Positions 36,074-47,564 of a DNA stretch of 64,000 nucleotides are shown here, piece after piece. The position numbers and the translations under genes were made by a program. This stretch comes from Pseudisothecium myosuroides (lineage: Eukaryota > Streptophyta > Bryopsida > Hypnales > Lembophyllaceae): NCBI GenBank assembly GCA_951799445.1, contig OX637291.1, forward strand, positions 4,652,501 through 4,716,500, given 5' to 3'. Below the pieces are notes generated by a model. It saw only the letters and a program-made list of their open reading frames with translations. It did not search any database and had not been told where the DNA came from. How positions within the stretch are numbered: position 1 is the stretch's first letter; each line of letters starts with the position of its first letter.

Positions 36074-36304
36074 TTAACCCTTGAACGACGCGGTGGACGT
36101 TTTGAGGCCGATGAATGACAAGAGAATCTCCTGTGTAGGACAGAAGTGCAACTATTCATCCTCCAAATTTTTGTGGGAAAAGGGAAGATAATCTACAGTA
36201 GTTTGACTCTCCAATGAGTGCTTTTGCATTATTTTAATCCAACAATCCACACGGTGACAAAACAGATGATTTCCACGGTTATGAGCCCGTCGTTTAAGGG
36301 TTAA
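36074..36304 (+). mobile_element. Short TTAA element (230-bp family), complete copy
   Basis: TTAA stands at 36074-36077 and 36301-36304; ends are TTAACCCTTGAACGACG and CGTCGTTTAAGGGTTAA. It is the best-preserved copy of the family also seen at 10691-10920. Its right TTAA is also the left TTAA of the next element. Confidence 0.87.
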
Positions 36305-37193
36305 CCCTAAATGCCCAAGGCACCCAAATGTGGTGTCGCAGAAACTTTGAAGTTAAATAAAACCTTACCAAATTGCTATTTTTAGTAGTTTATATTTTTG
36401 AAAGATTCTTCTTGAAGTCTAGTCTTAGCATCAAAAATCCAATTCTGAAAATGAATGATTATGATTTTTCTATTCAAGATTTTGCGCAAAGGTACCCATA
36501 GCAATCTTGACTTTTCGTATTGTTGAGGGCTCTTGGAAATGAGCCTTAGATACACTACACAAAATAGTGAAATTAGGTTGCCCCACACTAATTTCTCAAC
36601 ATTTGACACTATATAAATATTTTCAGTTATTATAAAGAATGCACTATTTTGAATTAGGTGTTGTTGTAATTGGGACTCATGAACCTCCATGTGTACAAAT
36701 GAAAATATTTTTAGAAATATTTGTTGACTTTGATGGCTTGTAGAGTAAATTTCTTGATGTAAGGCAACCTAACTGTTAAAGCAACCTAATTTCACTATTT
36801 TGTGTAGATCTTGGAGAAAAAATCACACTAGAAATTCATTTAAAAAAATTGTAAAGTAGATTTTGAAAAGCCGTAAATTGATTGGGGTTATATTTGGTAG
36901 GCCCTTCAACCTCATATTTTTTGGTCTTGAACTTTTTAGATTTGACATGCAAAAAGAGAGCTCAAAGATTTTCATAGTTTTAACACCCTGATGATCAAAC
37001 ATTATAATATTTCAATCCTTAAATGATATTGTTGTGTTTTCTTTTCCTATGTGATTTCTAACATGCCTAGTTTAAATTTGTACGGTTACAATTTAAAAAA
37101 AAATTGATTCAACTTATCAAAATGTTGACTTTTTGTTCAATTTAGAGCAAATTCCAAGAGGCTCAAAATAGGCCTTAGGCATTTAGGGGTTAA
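36301..37193 (-). mobile_element. TTAA element, family 3, copy 2, carrying a nested MITE
   Basis: TTAA stands at 36301-36304 and 37190-37193; ends are TTAACCCTAAATGCCCAAGG and TTAGGCATTTAGGGGTTAA. It is inverted relative to 20256-20909 and longer because of the MITE at 36556-36806. A hairpin GGCACC..GGTGTC lies just inside the left end, where copy 1 has an unrelated hairpin sequence. Confidence 0.85.
36556..36806. mobile_element. TA-flanked MITE nested in a TTAA element
   Basis: The first and last 20 bases are inverted copies of TACACAAAATAGTGAAATTA; the identity continues for about 26 bp. The paralogous element at 20256-20909 has an unbroken CACTAGATC at this place, so the insertion went into TA and duplicated it. 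This suggests a Tc1/mariner-like mobiliser, by target site only. Confidence 0.85.
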
Positions 37194-37821
37194 ACATAAA
37201 ATTACCGTACGTGTAGGTCAGTTTCGGAAATAAGTCGAGAAAATTTGGATCATGTCTGAAATTTAAAAAACTTGTACAACTATTTCTGAAAATCTAAAAA
37301 ATTTTCATTGTTGCTAATTCTGAACATCCAAAAATTATTCTTGAATTTTTTTTTTAAAAGGCAAAGACATTTAAGCATCAATAGAAGAAATCAATCCAAA
37401 ATTAGGAGTGTCTAAAAATTAGAAATAGCAAAGTGCCGAAAGTCAAGAAATATAAAACAAGTTGTCGAATTGTTCGAACTGCAAAAAGTAAACTATTTGG
37501 GCACCAATGTGTGCCAAATTTGACCTATGCATACGGTATTATCATTGTATCTGGTTGGCAACATGAAAGAGGATTTCTACGTACTTTAGTATGCATTATT
37601 TAACCTCTAAAGACCAAATTGCACTTTTTTTTGCAACAAAGTGATTTTGGATAGTTCACTACAAATGAAATTTTTATTTTTTTTCTTTGAAATTTTTATA
37701 CAACATGTGTCCAAGGAGTAGCTTTGAGGTGTGACAATTTTCATAACTTTTGACCAAATGGTCAAAAAATTACTGTATGAAACATAATTTTCATTGCTCG
37801 ACATATAACTCAAATTTTTTC
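37194..37821. other. Spacer with a lone TTAA-element end
   Basis: At 37600-37603 TTAACCTCTAAAGACCAAAT looks like the left terminus of another TTAA element, probably split by the element at 37822. Its right end was not located with confidence. Confidence 0.45.
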
Positions 37822-38749
37822 TTAACCCCTAAAGGACCAGTTTGCTATTTTTAGCAACATAGCAATTTTTGGCGAGTACTTGTGACTAGAAATTTGCATA
37901 TTTTAGGTTGAAATGTTAATAGAAGGTGGGGACAAGGATTATCTTTCATATGCACTAAATTTCATGACATTTGGAAATATATCTCAGAAGTTATGGCCTA
38001 TTATGTTGTTTGTTCTCAACTCGAGCAATCCGGGCATATCAGAAAAAATCACTTTTTTCAAAAACAAAAATTGGAAATTGGTTTTCTAGATTTATATATA
38101 CGTGGAAAGCTTTGAATCATTCCATTTTGATGAATGAGCCAAAAGTTATGAGGAGTTTCAGTTGTGGGCAGTTATGGATTCTCTGCTCTAAAATAAACTT
38201 TGAAGTCCTTTATTTAACTCAAATTTTCAATAATTTTGAAAAAAATAAAATCATAGGATGTAGATTTTTTATTATAACATTACAACCATTGGGATTGGCA
38301 TTTTTCAATTCCATTATTGAATTCTTAAAAATTTAGTATTTTTAATCATTATCTACTTCTTTCTACATACTATCTTTTCCTATTTGTTGGACAATTCCAA
38401 ATGATTTGAAATTTTTCAAATAATTATACAACCAATTTGCTTTGAAGAATGAATCCAAAAAATTACTACCATTTTGAACATTTTTTCATACAAATGTGAC
38501 CTTGAGAAGTATAATTGCCCAAATTTTTGCAAAGCCAAATTTTTTTTTTGTCAATTCAAACATTAATATCTTGCAATCTACACAATGGAAGTTTCTGAAA
38601 AAAATTCTACATCTTTTCAAACCAACGCAATACAAGATCCTATGGTTATATGTTTCCAAATTTTTTTTTCTAAAATTTAGTACTTGTACTAGAAATGCCA
38701 GTTTTGGAGCATTTTTGGTGAAAATATAGTCGAAAACCTTTAGGGTTAA
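37822..38749 (+). mobile_element. TTAA element, family 2, copy 1
   Basis: TTAA stands at 37822-37825 and 38746-38749; the left end is TTAACCCCTAAAGGACCAGT and the right end ACCTTTAGGGTTAA. A hairpin TTGCTATTTTTAGCAA follows the left end. The internal block order (GAAAGCTTTGAATCATTCCA, GAAATGCCAGTTTTGGAGC) parallels the main family, but overall identity is low. It is homologous to 59326-60223. Confidence 0.87.
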
Positions 38750-38930
38750 AACATTGTATGAATAAGTTATGAAATTTCAAAGTATTGTCAAATAATATTA
38801 GGTAAACAATTCTTTAATTCCTTAGCGCATATATCGTTTCTTAAATTTTTGCACATTTTTGCTTTTATTTTTATAAATACAAATCATATACCTCAAATTC
38901 ATCAAATTCATCGTACAAAAAGTATGTTTT

Positions 38931-39876
38931 TTAACTCCTTAAGGACAACTGTGCGTTGGTCAAACAATTGAAAATCCAGGTAGGTTCCTACATTGTCAAT
39001 TTTAGATAGATGTTTATAAATTTTGGAATCAAGGTGTGAGCATGTTATTCCTTAGCAGAAATAAAGAAATTTATTCTAATCAAGTATCCGGATCAAAAGT
39101 TATGTGATCCTAAATTTTTCAAGCAATTTCGGCAGTTTCAAGCGACATGTGCAAAACTCCTCCTCTAATTCTAAAGTTTGGTAGTGTATGTAATTTAGGC
39201 AATTAAAAATGCAAATGTCAAAAAAATAACCAAGTGTAGTGTAAAAATCTCATTCTAGGAAGAATTAAAGTCTATTATAGTAAACTTGCCAATCACTACA
39301 CAGAAAAAAATTCAAACCCTTTTCCACATAAATATAGAAACTTACATGTTTTGAAATTTGGCATGATTATTAAATGTCATGTTAAGATTCACCTTTAAAA
39401 AACAAAATGTAAAAAGATTTCTTCCTACAAATTTTATTGCAATTTGTAGATGATGAAGCTCAAATCTAGTTAAAAATTCCTTGCAACCAATCACCGCACA
39501 GTGTGCGGTCATTGGGTGGTGATACAAAATTTTGTTCTCATCACAATTGAATTGATAGTTGAATTGTGCGGTTAGTGTTTGGTCATTGGGAGGTGTTCTT
39601 GTACGATGTTTGGATGTGTGCGCTAAATGGTTGGTTCACTCTAGCCCTATCGAACAAGGTCAGAAAAAAAACTTTATCTTCATCATTCTAATCTTTCAAT
39701 CTATGTGATCAATGTTTTTGAATTTTTTTCTACACATTCTCAATTTTCCATGGTAGTCTAGTGCAAATTTATTCGGTTGAATTTTGGGGGAAAAAATCAT
39801 TTTTTTTATTTGCCCTAAAAGATGGCAATTTTTCACAATTTCTGTCCAAAATGTGCCGTTATCCTTTAGGCATTAA
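38931..39876. mobile_element. TTAA element, family 5
   Basis: TTAA stands at 38931-38934 and 39873-39876. The left end TTAACTCCTTAAGGACAACT and the inverted right end TTAATGCCTAAAGGATAACG match at most positions. About 946 bp, no reading frame. Confidence 0.78.
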
Positions 39877-41386
39877 AAGTCAAGCATTAGTTTGGATGAA
39901 TGAGAAGTTTTGTATTTATTAAAGCCATAAATTTTTTCTATTCATTGTCCAAAATTGGGATGTTGAAATGCTAAGGGATCAAAGTTAATAACTAGGCCCT
40001 TCAAATTGTCTCTATAAAATGGTCTAATATGGTTAATGCAAAACAAAAGAGTTGAAATGCAAGATTTCAATATTTGGTTTCATATAGTGTCTAGAGAAAA
40101 TGGAAAGTTGTGGGCGATGAAATTCAACCCTGAGATGGATGAAAAGAGAAAGGATATTGTAGCACACAAGAAAAAACTTAAACAAGTGAAAAGCCATAAA
40201 TGTTCCATTTTCAAATTAGTGAAGGATACTTTCTAAACCCATGTTTGTATGCCATTTAAATACATGAAGACCATTTTTGGGATACATCATGGTCCATTTG
40301 TAGAACTATGCTATGTGATTATTGCACCATATATGAACTAAAATAGTGTAGGACTACAAGCTTTCACTCTCAAAAATTCTAACTAAATGTTTAGCATTTC
40401 AAAAATTATGCAACTTCTTGCCATTCACTATGGATTTCATTATCCTTTCACTGAAAATTCAGCACCAACTGACCCCAATTTTGATTCATCTAGTAAAGGG
40501 TCATTTCTTGTATATGTTTCTTTATAAATGTACCACCAAATTGACACTAGGCTCTCCTCAACTCTTTTTGGTTCTCATGGCATGATTGTACATATACACC
40601 ATGCGTCCTTAATATTTAGGTTTCAATGTCATTTTTTGGTTCAAATGTAGGTATTGCATTTTGAGTAGTGGTGATTATGGACACACATACTTTATGTAGA
40701 ATGTAGATGGAACATCATGTCCTACCTTCAACCATATCTATTACTACGTATCATTTTTTGAAAGCGCATTTCTATTCTATGATTGTAAATTAAAAATTAA
40801 AAATTAAAGGATTTTTAAAATTTTGCTTCTCTTCTAAATGTTCAATCATCCCCAAATGAATAATGAATATTTTGAAAAGTGCACTTCATCCAATTAAAAA
40901 AACTGATCAAATAGAATTAGGTATTTGATAAAAAGAAAGACTAAATCATTAAAAACTCTAAGATGGAATTGAAAGAAGTACTAAATCCTAACCATGAGAA
41001 TGTTCTAGCAAGTAGTCAAAATCCTATGAACCTTTTGGGGGAGAAGAATTATAAGCATAGAGTTCAAAATCAAATCCTAAGTATTATTTTTTCCAAAAAA
41101 TATTATGATTGTTTTAAAAGAAGATTCTATATAATTTTCACATTAATAATCCAATCAAAAAAAGTTTCAAAAATCATGCCAAAATTTGAGATCATAAGTA
41201 CCTACATTAAATTTCATTTGACTTCTAAAAAGACAAGGTAGGGATTAAACCTTCGATTTTGAATATTGGACATTTTAATCTCAATTGATGAAGTAAAGCA
41301 AAATCCAAAAGTGCATTTGGGGGGCTCTACCTCATCTTAAATTATATTCATGAAATTAGATTTCTTATGATGTAACAAACTCTAAG
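39877..41386. other. AT-rich intergenic stretch, no gene seen
   Basis: 1.5 kb with no recognised gene or element ends. The short open frames lack recognisable domains. Confidence 0.5.
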
Positions 41387-41908
41387 TTAACCCTTAGAGG
41401 ATAAACTTGCCTTATGGATTTAATTTTAGTGTCAAACCTAAATTTCACATAGTTTTTTATTTTAAATGTTTTGGAACTTTGCTAAGAAAATGTAGTTCTA
41501 ATAATCTACTTTTTATTCCCCTTTTTTTCCAAAAGTATTAAAATTGTAGTTTTTGTAACATATTGAAGGTAGCATCTTGAGAGCTTAAAATACACCATTT
41601 ATGAACTTTTTCCTCAAATTTCTCTTAGAGTGATTTCAAAGAATACACCAAATCCATCATTATATTTATCACTATTGTTTCCAATTTTGCTAAAGATTTC
41701 ATACTATTTTAAGCATCTTTGTAATTATTCTAATTTTTATAAAGAAATGACTTCCAAAAATCATAAAAAATTCATTTTAATGTTTTTAATTATGAAAAAA
41801 TGAAGTTAAATTTTGGATATATATATTACTACATGAAAAAAAATTCAAGGTGTGTTTTCATATAGAAAACTAATGAAGTTTGATCCAACTAGAACATAGA
41901 AGGGTTAA
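41387..41908. mobile_element. Putative TTAA element, family uncertain
   Basis: TTAACCCTTAGAGGATAAAC starts at 41387, and AGAAGGGTTAA ends at TTAA 41905-41908, giving inverted ends that match for nine bases. A second left-type end, TTAATCCCCAAAAGACAAGT, begins at the same TTAA (41905), followed by a fragment like the 230-bp family (GTGTGAATCATTTACTTGG). Confidence 0.55.
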
Positions 41909-42077
41909 TCCCCAAAAGACAAGTTGGTCTCTGTGAAAATGAGTCTCAATGAGTCTCATTGTTACCGTGTGAATCATTTACTTGGAGAAACCTAAGAGCA
42001 TTCATTGGAGGTCAAATTATATTGGAAGACCTTTCCTTTTCGCATGAAATTCTAAACATTAACATTTGCACAGGCGT

Positions 42078-42412
42078 TAAGGTAGTCTGTAAGGTCCGTT
42101 TGTAAGGTAGTCTGCTCTAAGAGCGACCAGGCTGTAAAACCGATCATGGCACAGAGGTACATTTTACTTTCTTCTGGGTACCAACAGCGTACACTACATT
42201 TCAAGAGGTGGTTGCTTTTAGTGACCACTGCGTTTCAACTTCAAAAATTCATAGCTAATTCCACAAAGGTCCAAAAAATATGAAACGACTTGGTTTAAAT
42301 GTAAATTCCATTTTTTTTCCTGCTAAAATTTACTGAAAATTGTTTCAAAGAGTTTAGCTTCCCCGAAATGGCAACAGCTCTTAGATGCTCGGTTCATGAG
42401 CCTCCTACCTTA
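42078..42412 (-). mobile_element. MITE family M2, copy 1
   Basis: It begins TAAGGTAGTCTG and ends CCTCCTACCTTA. The core AATATGAAACGACTTGG is the reverse complement of the CAAGTCGTTTCATATT block in the other copies. Confidence 0.7.
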
Positions 42413-42513
42413 GAGTAGAGTAGAAGGATTCTCTATCATCCATGGGACACTTACTAAATCCGCACATGTCCCCACCCATCCAAGTTGAAAAGGACATCCT
42501 ATTGATTGGAGCC

Positions 42514-42838
42514 TAAGGTAGAAGGTCCATAAACCAACCATCTAAGCACTGGAACTGAATTTTAGGCAGGTGAAACTTTTCAAAATATTTTTCAGTGAAT
42601 TTTCCTTCAAAGACAAGAGGAGTTGGCATCTAATCCAAGTCGTTTCATATTTTTTGGATCATTTTTGAATTAGTTATGAAATTTTGAAGTTGAACTACCG
42701 TAGGGCTCTAAAACCGCCCACCCCTGAAATGTACACTGTTGGTACATCAGTGAAGGCTATGTACAAATTGTGTACATTTATGGGATGGGCGGTTCTAAAT
42801 GCCCGAACTGTTCTCGAGCCTTCTACAGTTCTACCTTA
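42514..42838 (+). mobile_element. MITE family M2, copy 2
   Basis: It begins TAAGGTAGAAGGTCC and ends TTCTACCTTA. It contains AAAATATTTTTCAGTGAATT, GACAAGAGGAGTTGGCATCT and CAAGTCGTTTCATATTTTTT, shared with 56950-57266. Copies 1 and 2 face each other. Confidence 0.75.
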
Positions 42839-43158
42839 CACTTGAGGATTTTGAGCAGTGGAGAGTCCGACCTGGCACCACTGCATGGCGCACAAATGGT
42901 CTGGAACGGATGTGAACAGAGGAACACCCATCTTCCTGCCGCCGCTCATGAACTGAAACTCAGAGTCAGCCACGTGGCAACCACACAGCGAGAGAGTCCA
43001 TCCTGTACAAAAAGTACAAAAGGAAGGCAACCATGAATTGATAAGCCTTATTGATGGATGGCTGGGATTCAAACGACAAGGACGGCGACCTCATGTCCAT
43101 TTCACAGCCATTTATAGGTTCCATTCTTAATGCCCATGCTATTTTTGAGCTTTCTACC
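42839..43158. other. Spacer with the right end of another M2 copy
   Basis: The part before 43162 (TTAATGCCCATGC..., GAGCTTTCTACCTTA) resembles an M2 right end; its left end is unclear. The 42850-43030 part is GC-richer, with no recognised gene. Confidence 0.4.
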
Positions 43159-43736
43159 TTAACCCCTAAACATCTGGATTCATCTCCAAAATTGACGATT
43201 TGAGAAAAACCATTATAAACTACAATTTGGAAGAATATTTTGGAATTGGTATACAAATGAAAGCTGTAGATTTTGATTTTTAAATTCTATCCGTACGGTT
43301 AGATCTACTAATGCTATCACCAATCTTTTTCTATAAATTTTGAAAAGAAAATTTCAGAATTCCTTCTAAATTCAATTACAAGTAAAATATTATCATTTTT
43401 TGAGTAAAACTTGTTGGAATGGATTTGAAATAAGGTTCTCTTCATATGGTGATTTTTTTGAAATTTTTGTGACCTTTACATCTTTGACCTCATTTTTGCA
43501 CATCTAGTTTTGAACTAAAGTCAATGCAAATTGACCACTTGACATACTTCCACATTTGTAATTTTAGAAATGTATATATTCTAGTAACACCAAATCCAAC
43601 CGATGGATAGGACAACAACTTGACAAAGTATCACCAAAAATTAGGATGACTTTCATCCAAGCAGGAATGAGACAGAAACAAGGATCTGAATCTGTTCATT
43701 GTCTAGAAAATGGACGTCGGAGCGCTCGAGGGTTAA
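43159..43736 (-). mobile_element. TTAA element, family 6, copy 1
   Basis: TTAA stands at 43159-43162 and 43733-43736. The inverted right end TTAACCCTCGAGCGCTCCGA continues into ACGTCCATTTT..AGACAATGA, closely matching the end at 49190. The left half aligns with 48630-48870 (GAAGAATATTTTG, ATCC.TACGGTTA, ATTCCTTCTAAA). It sits at the TTAA that ends an M2 element. Confidence 0.78.
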
Positions 43737-44355
43737 GAGTAGACTACCTTAATGAATGGCGCGAAGGCTTTGCAGAAACAATATTTTCCTTCAGTGGGCA
43801 GTTCTTAGAGCATGGGCAGAATATGGACAGGCTACCTTTGGGATAAACTGTCAGCCAGTGTAGTGATTTGCCCTCCCCGTGCTTGTTCCTGACGTGGTTG
43901 ACTTTCACTGGAGCAGTTTGCATGGCCATAGTCCCTCCCCTGGCCGACACGTAGAACAGCAGCCGACGCATGAAAGCAAACTGGCCATTGCATGAATGAC
44001 AAGCGTCGGCATCCCACGGCTCCCTGTTTGATTGGCTACTGTATCACCAAGTTCATGAACATGAAGAAGTTCAGGATTGGCTGTGTCCCACTTGCCACTT
44101 GAGGTGAAAACAGCCCTAACCGTCAAAATAAGCAATTCAGCATACTTAGTTGGGGACACCTTTTTTTCAAGAAAAAATATTTTTGGAGTATTAGCAATTG
44201 AAATCATGAATTTAAAAAAATAAAAAATAAAAAAATTGGATAAGACATGTAATTGCTAAGACTGTTCAAAGTCGAAGCTCCCTAGGCCACTAAAATTGTC
44301 ACGTAGTTTGGTCATAAAACCAAAATCTAGCGAATGAACAGTCCACCGATTGCAA
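43737..44355. other. Intergenic stretch, locally GC-richer, no gene assigned
   Basis: 43840-44100 is less AT-rich than its surroundings and has overlapping short frames on the minus strand, but no family resemblance was found. Confidence 0.45.
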
Positions 44356-46050
44356 TTATCCCCTAATGTTCCAAGGTCTTATTTTCATCAAAAAACACTC
44401 AAAACTGCCATTTCTATTGCAAAGTGCAAAAACTTCAAAATTTTAAATGTTTTTTTTTTTGCATATCTAATTGTAGAATCTTGCACTAGAGTCGTATATA
44501 AATGTAAGGAAGAAATTTCAAAAACTTTGATTGCATAGATTGCAAGCTATTTGCATTCAACCCCTGAAGGACCAACACCTTTTTTCAACAAAAAAAACTC
44601 AAAACTACCATTTCTATTGCAAAGAATACAAAATTTTGAAAATAATTTTTTTTCCACATCTAACCATAGAATCTTGCACCCTAACTAGTATGAGAATGTG
44701 AGGAAATTTCTTTAGAAATTTTGACCATACAAATTGCAAGATATTTGCGTTTAAATTAAAGAAAACAAGTTTTTCAACACCTTGTGTGACTAGACTATTT
44801 GACTTTGAACCTTCTTAACTTAAATTTTTTGTACTACAGAGTTTTTAGATTTAAATCTATATGTTAGGGAATTGAGTTGAGGATCTAGGGGAATTTTCTT
44901 TTTTAAACTTAATTTTCAATTTTTAAAAAATTGTTAAGTAGAAGTAAACATGAGAAAGAAGGAAAATCTAAATTATTAATATCTCTAAGATGGAATTAAA
45001 ACGTAGTACTTCCAATGGTGAGATTGTTCTAGCAAGAACACTAAACCATGTTGAATTCTTTTTTCTGAAAAATTGTAGAAATTGCATTCATAAATGAATT
45101 TGGTAAGTTATTTTTTTCAAGAAGATGCTCTAATTGCCCAAAAAACAAGATTGTCCATAACTTTCACATCACTTATCCAAATGAAATGAATCAAAGCTTT
45201 TCATGTAAACAAAAATATAATTTGTGAGATTTTTTAAATATTTTTTAAATTCAAATTTCTGAAACTTTTTTTGTTGCTTGGTCTCCCATGTTATGAGTTT
45301 ATTTGGGCATAATTTTTATTCCTAGGCACTAGTTGAAAAAAAATTATATTCCTACAAAGCTAATCAGTTTTTCTATCTTCAATTTTTTTTTTGAAAAATC
45401 ATGACAAAAATTAAAACCGTAGGTATTTGCTTGAAATCCAATTTGTCTCCCAAAGGTATACTGGTCCTCTGGGGTTTAAAGTGAAGATAAAAAGTTTTTT
45501 TACACCTTATTTGACTAGATTTTTGGGCTTCAAATTATCTTTAACTTAAAATTTTTGCACTACTAATTTTTTATCTTGAAAAATTGAGTTGAAAGTTTAA
45601 GATTTAAAAATAAATAAATAAAACATTTGATTTTCATTCATTAAAAAATTATTAAGTAGAAGTAGGTTCAAGATTTAAGGGAAATTTAAATCGTTAATAG
45701 CTCTAAAATGGAATTGGAACACACTAATCTCAACGGTGAGATTGTTCTAGCAAGAAATCTTAACCTTTTAAAAATCAATTTTCAGATTTTTTTTGAAAAA
45801 TTGAATTTAGAATTGAATCGTGCAAGTTATTTTTTCAAGAAAATGCTCTAATTGCCTGAAAAATAAGATTGTCCATAACTTTCACATAATGAATCCAAAT
45901 GCAATGAATAAAAGCTTTCCATATAGATAAAATTACACTCTACGAGAAAAAAAATTTAGAATTAAATTTTTTTTTGTATGGGGTACCGGGGCGATTCTAC
46001 CCGCCGCACCTAAAAAAAGACTTTTTGTGCCATAACTTTTGCTCCTATCT
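44356..46050 (-). mobile_element. TTAA element, main family, split by a nested copy
   Basis: The left segment 44356-44556 begins TTATCCCCTAATGTTCCAAG; the right segment is about 45480-46050. Together they follow the consensus in minus orientation, but a second complete element lies between them, exactly at the internal TTTAAA site. The far end is lost where repeat R2 begins. Confidence 0.85.
44557..45479 (-). mobile_element. TTAA element, main family, complete copy nested in another copy
   Basis: Left flank and end: TTCAACCCCTGAAGGACCAA. Right end: GGTCCTCTGGGGTTTAA (TTAA at 45476-45479). The host reads TTGCAAGCTATTTGCA before it and TTTAAAGTGAAGATAAA after it. Uninterrupted copies read GCGTTTAAAGTGG there (reverse complement at about 13237-13249), so the insertion duplicated the TTTAA/TTAA site. 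Confidence 0.92.
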
Positions 46051-46077
46051 CTTCTATTAAGTTTGCATGGTATTCTT

Positions 46078-46485
46078 TGTTTGTTTTGTTTTGTTTTGTT
46101 TTGTTTGACACGTTGAGATCTCCCGGACGGTGTGTCCCCCGGTGGCTTGCTTGGTACCGTCAGAAAGCCCTCGGCAAGGAGGGGTGCACGGGCTTGGTTT
46201 CGTGGTGTTTGGACCCGCCATGGGAAAGTTATTGAATTTTGAGTTATTTTTGGATCTTAAAAATTACTAAATTATGTATCTTTTTAACCGTGTGTCAATT
46301 TGTCATGTTCTTGGTACCATTGGAAAGCCCTCAATGAGAAGGGGTGCACGGGCTTTATTTTGTGGAGTTTGGACTTTGGAGCTACGGTGGAAAAGATCTG
46401 GGTTTTTGAATTATTTTTGGTTTTAAAAATGACTTTTACTTTTGTTTTGGTTGTGGCAACGGCACAGGGCTACACTAGTGAACAA
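46078..46485 (+). mobile_element. Retroposon-like repeat R2, second copy
   Basis: Starts with tandem GTTTT units (reverse of the AAAAC tail) and ends GGCACAGGGCTACACTAGT, the counterpart of ACTAGTGTGCGCTTGTGCC near 8330. It contains two similar modules (GGTACCGTCAGAAAGCCCTC and GGTACCATTGGAAAGCCCTC, each followed by AGGGGTGCACGGGCTT). Confidence 0.62.
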
Positions 46486-46787
46486 TGAAATCATCTAGCA
46501 ATCTTTCAGGCTCCCTCTTTTGGTTGACTTGGTGCCCGATTGTCTTATTTTGATGATATGTTGCCTCTTAGTTAAAACTTGAAAAGTGTAAAAAATTTCA
46601 CTGGAGACTTTGTCCATTGGTTCAATATATTGTTTCCCTTATCAATGGAAATTGTCCATTAATTTCAAAAAAAACAAATCATCCAGCAAACACTATTTGG
46701 CCTTAGTGTCCTTCAGGGCTAATATGCATTCTTGATTGAAGTTATTAAGAATTGTGACACTATAAGTGAAATCGGTCAACTATGATA

Positions 46788-46978
46788 CAGTAGAACCTCT
46801 CTAAGTCGATCCCCTTTAAGTCGATAAACCTCTCTAAATCAATCATGTCAGACCGGTCCCGGACTGGGCCAGATAACAAAGGCTGTGACTAAAAATGACC
46901 CTCTCTAAGTTAATAAACCTCTGTAAACTAATCATGTCAGACCGGTCCGGGACCGATCGACTTAGAGAGGTTCTACTG
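46788..46978. mobile_element. pogo/Emigrant-like MITE with TA target duplication
   Basis: Perfect 24-bp inverted ends start CAGTAGAACCTCTCTAAGTC and are flanked by TA at 46786-46787 and 46979-46980. The CAGTARAACCTCT motif is characteristic of pogo-type Tc1/mariner elements and the plant Emigrant/Lemi MITEs. The 191-bp interior is largely a degenerate repeat of the ends (CCTCTCTAAGTTAATAAACC, ATCATGTCAGACCGGTCC twice). Confidence 0.95.
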
Positions 46979-47051
46979 TACACTATCCTTTTATCGTTTA
47001 TTGTGTTATCAAATCAAGGTAGCACAAGGCGTACAGGATGCTCAGATTCAG

Positions 47052-47464
47052 TAAGGTATGGCCTAAAAGCGACCATTTAAGGGCTGATCTGCCTTTTTCA
47101 CAGGTTTCCTTGAATAGAAATATTTTTGGATCATTTTTCAGAGAAAGAAAAATGGATGCGGAACGTTACACAGGTGGTTTCATATTTTTTGAATCGTTTT
47201 TAAATTACTTATGAATTTTTAAAAAAAACCCAGTTGTAGGCACCTATTTGTGACCCTAGGACTTCCAAAATCTGACCACTTGCAACTTCTAAAGTGATTT
47301 GAGTTAATGAAGGCCAATGATTGGCTCTTACAATAGATAATGCTTTTCTCTCAATTCTCTCAATAGCTTGAGAGGTCCATTTAAGGACCACCTAATATCC
47401 ATTTCATACTTAAATATAGGGTCGATTTGAAGAGGCCGCTCGCTTTTAGAGCACACTACCTTAG
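47052..47464 (+). mobile_element. MITE family M2, longer diverged copy
   Basis: Begins TAAGGTATGGCC and ends AGCACACTACCTTA; it contains TTTCATATTTTTTGAATC in the same position as other M2 copies. Confidence 0.6.
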
Positions 47465-47564
47465 AAGAGCCAAAATGGAATTTCCACATCAAATCTTAAC
47501 AATTTTATATTACATTGCACCAATCACTAGATGCCATTATGTGGCACTTTTTTACATAAACAAC

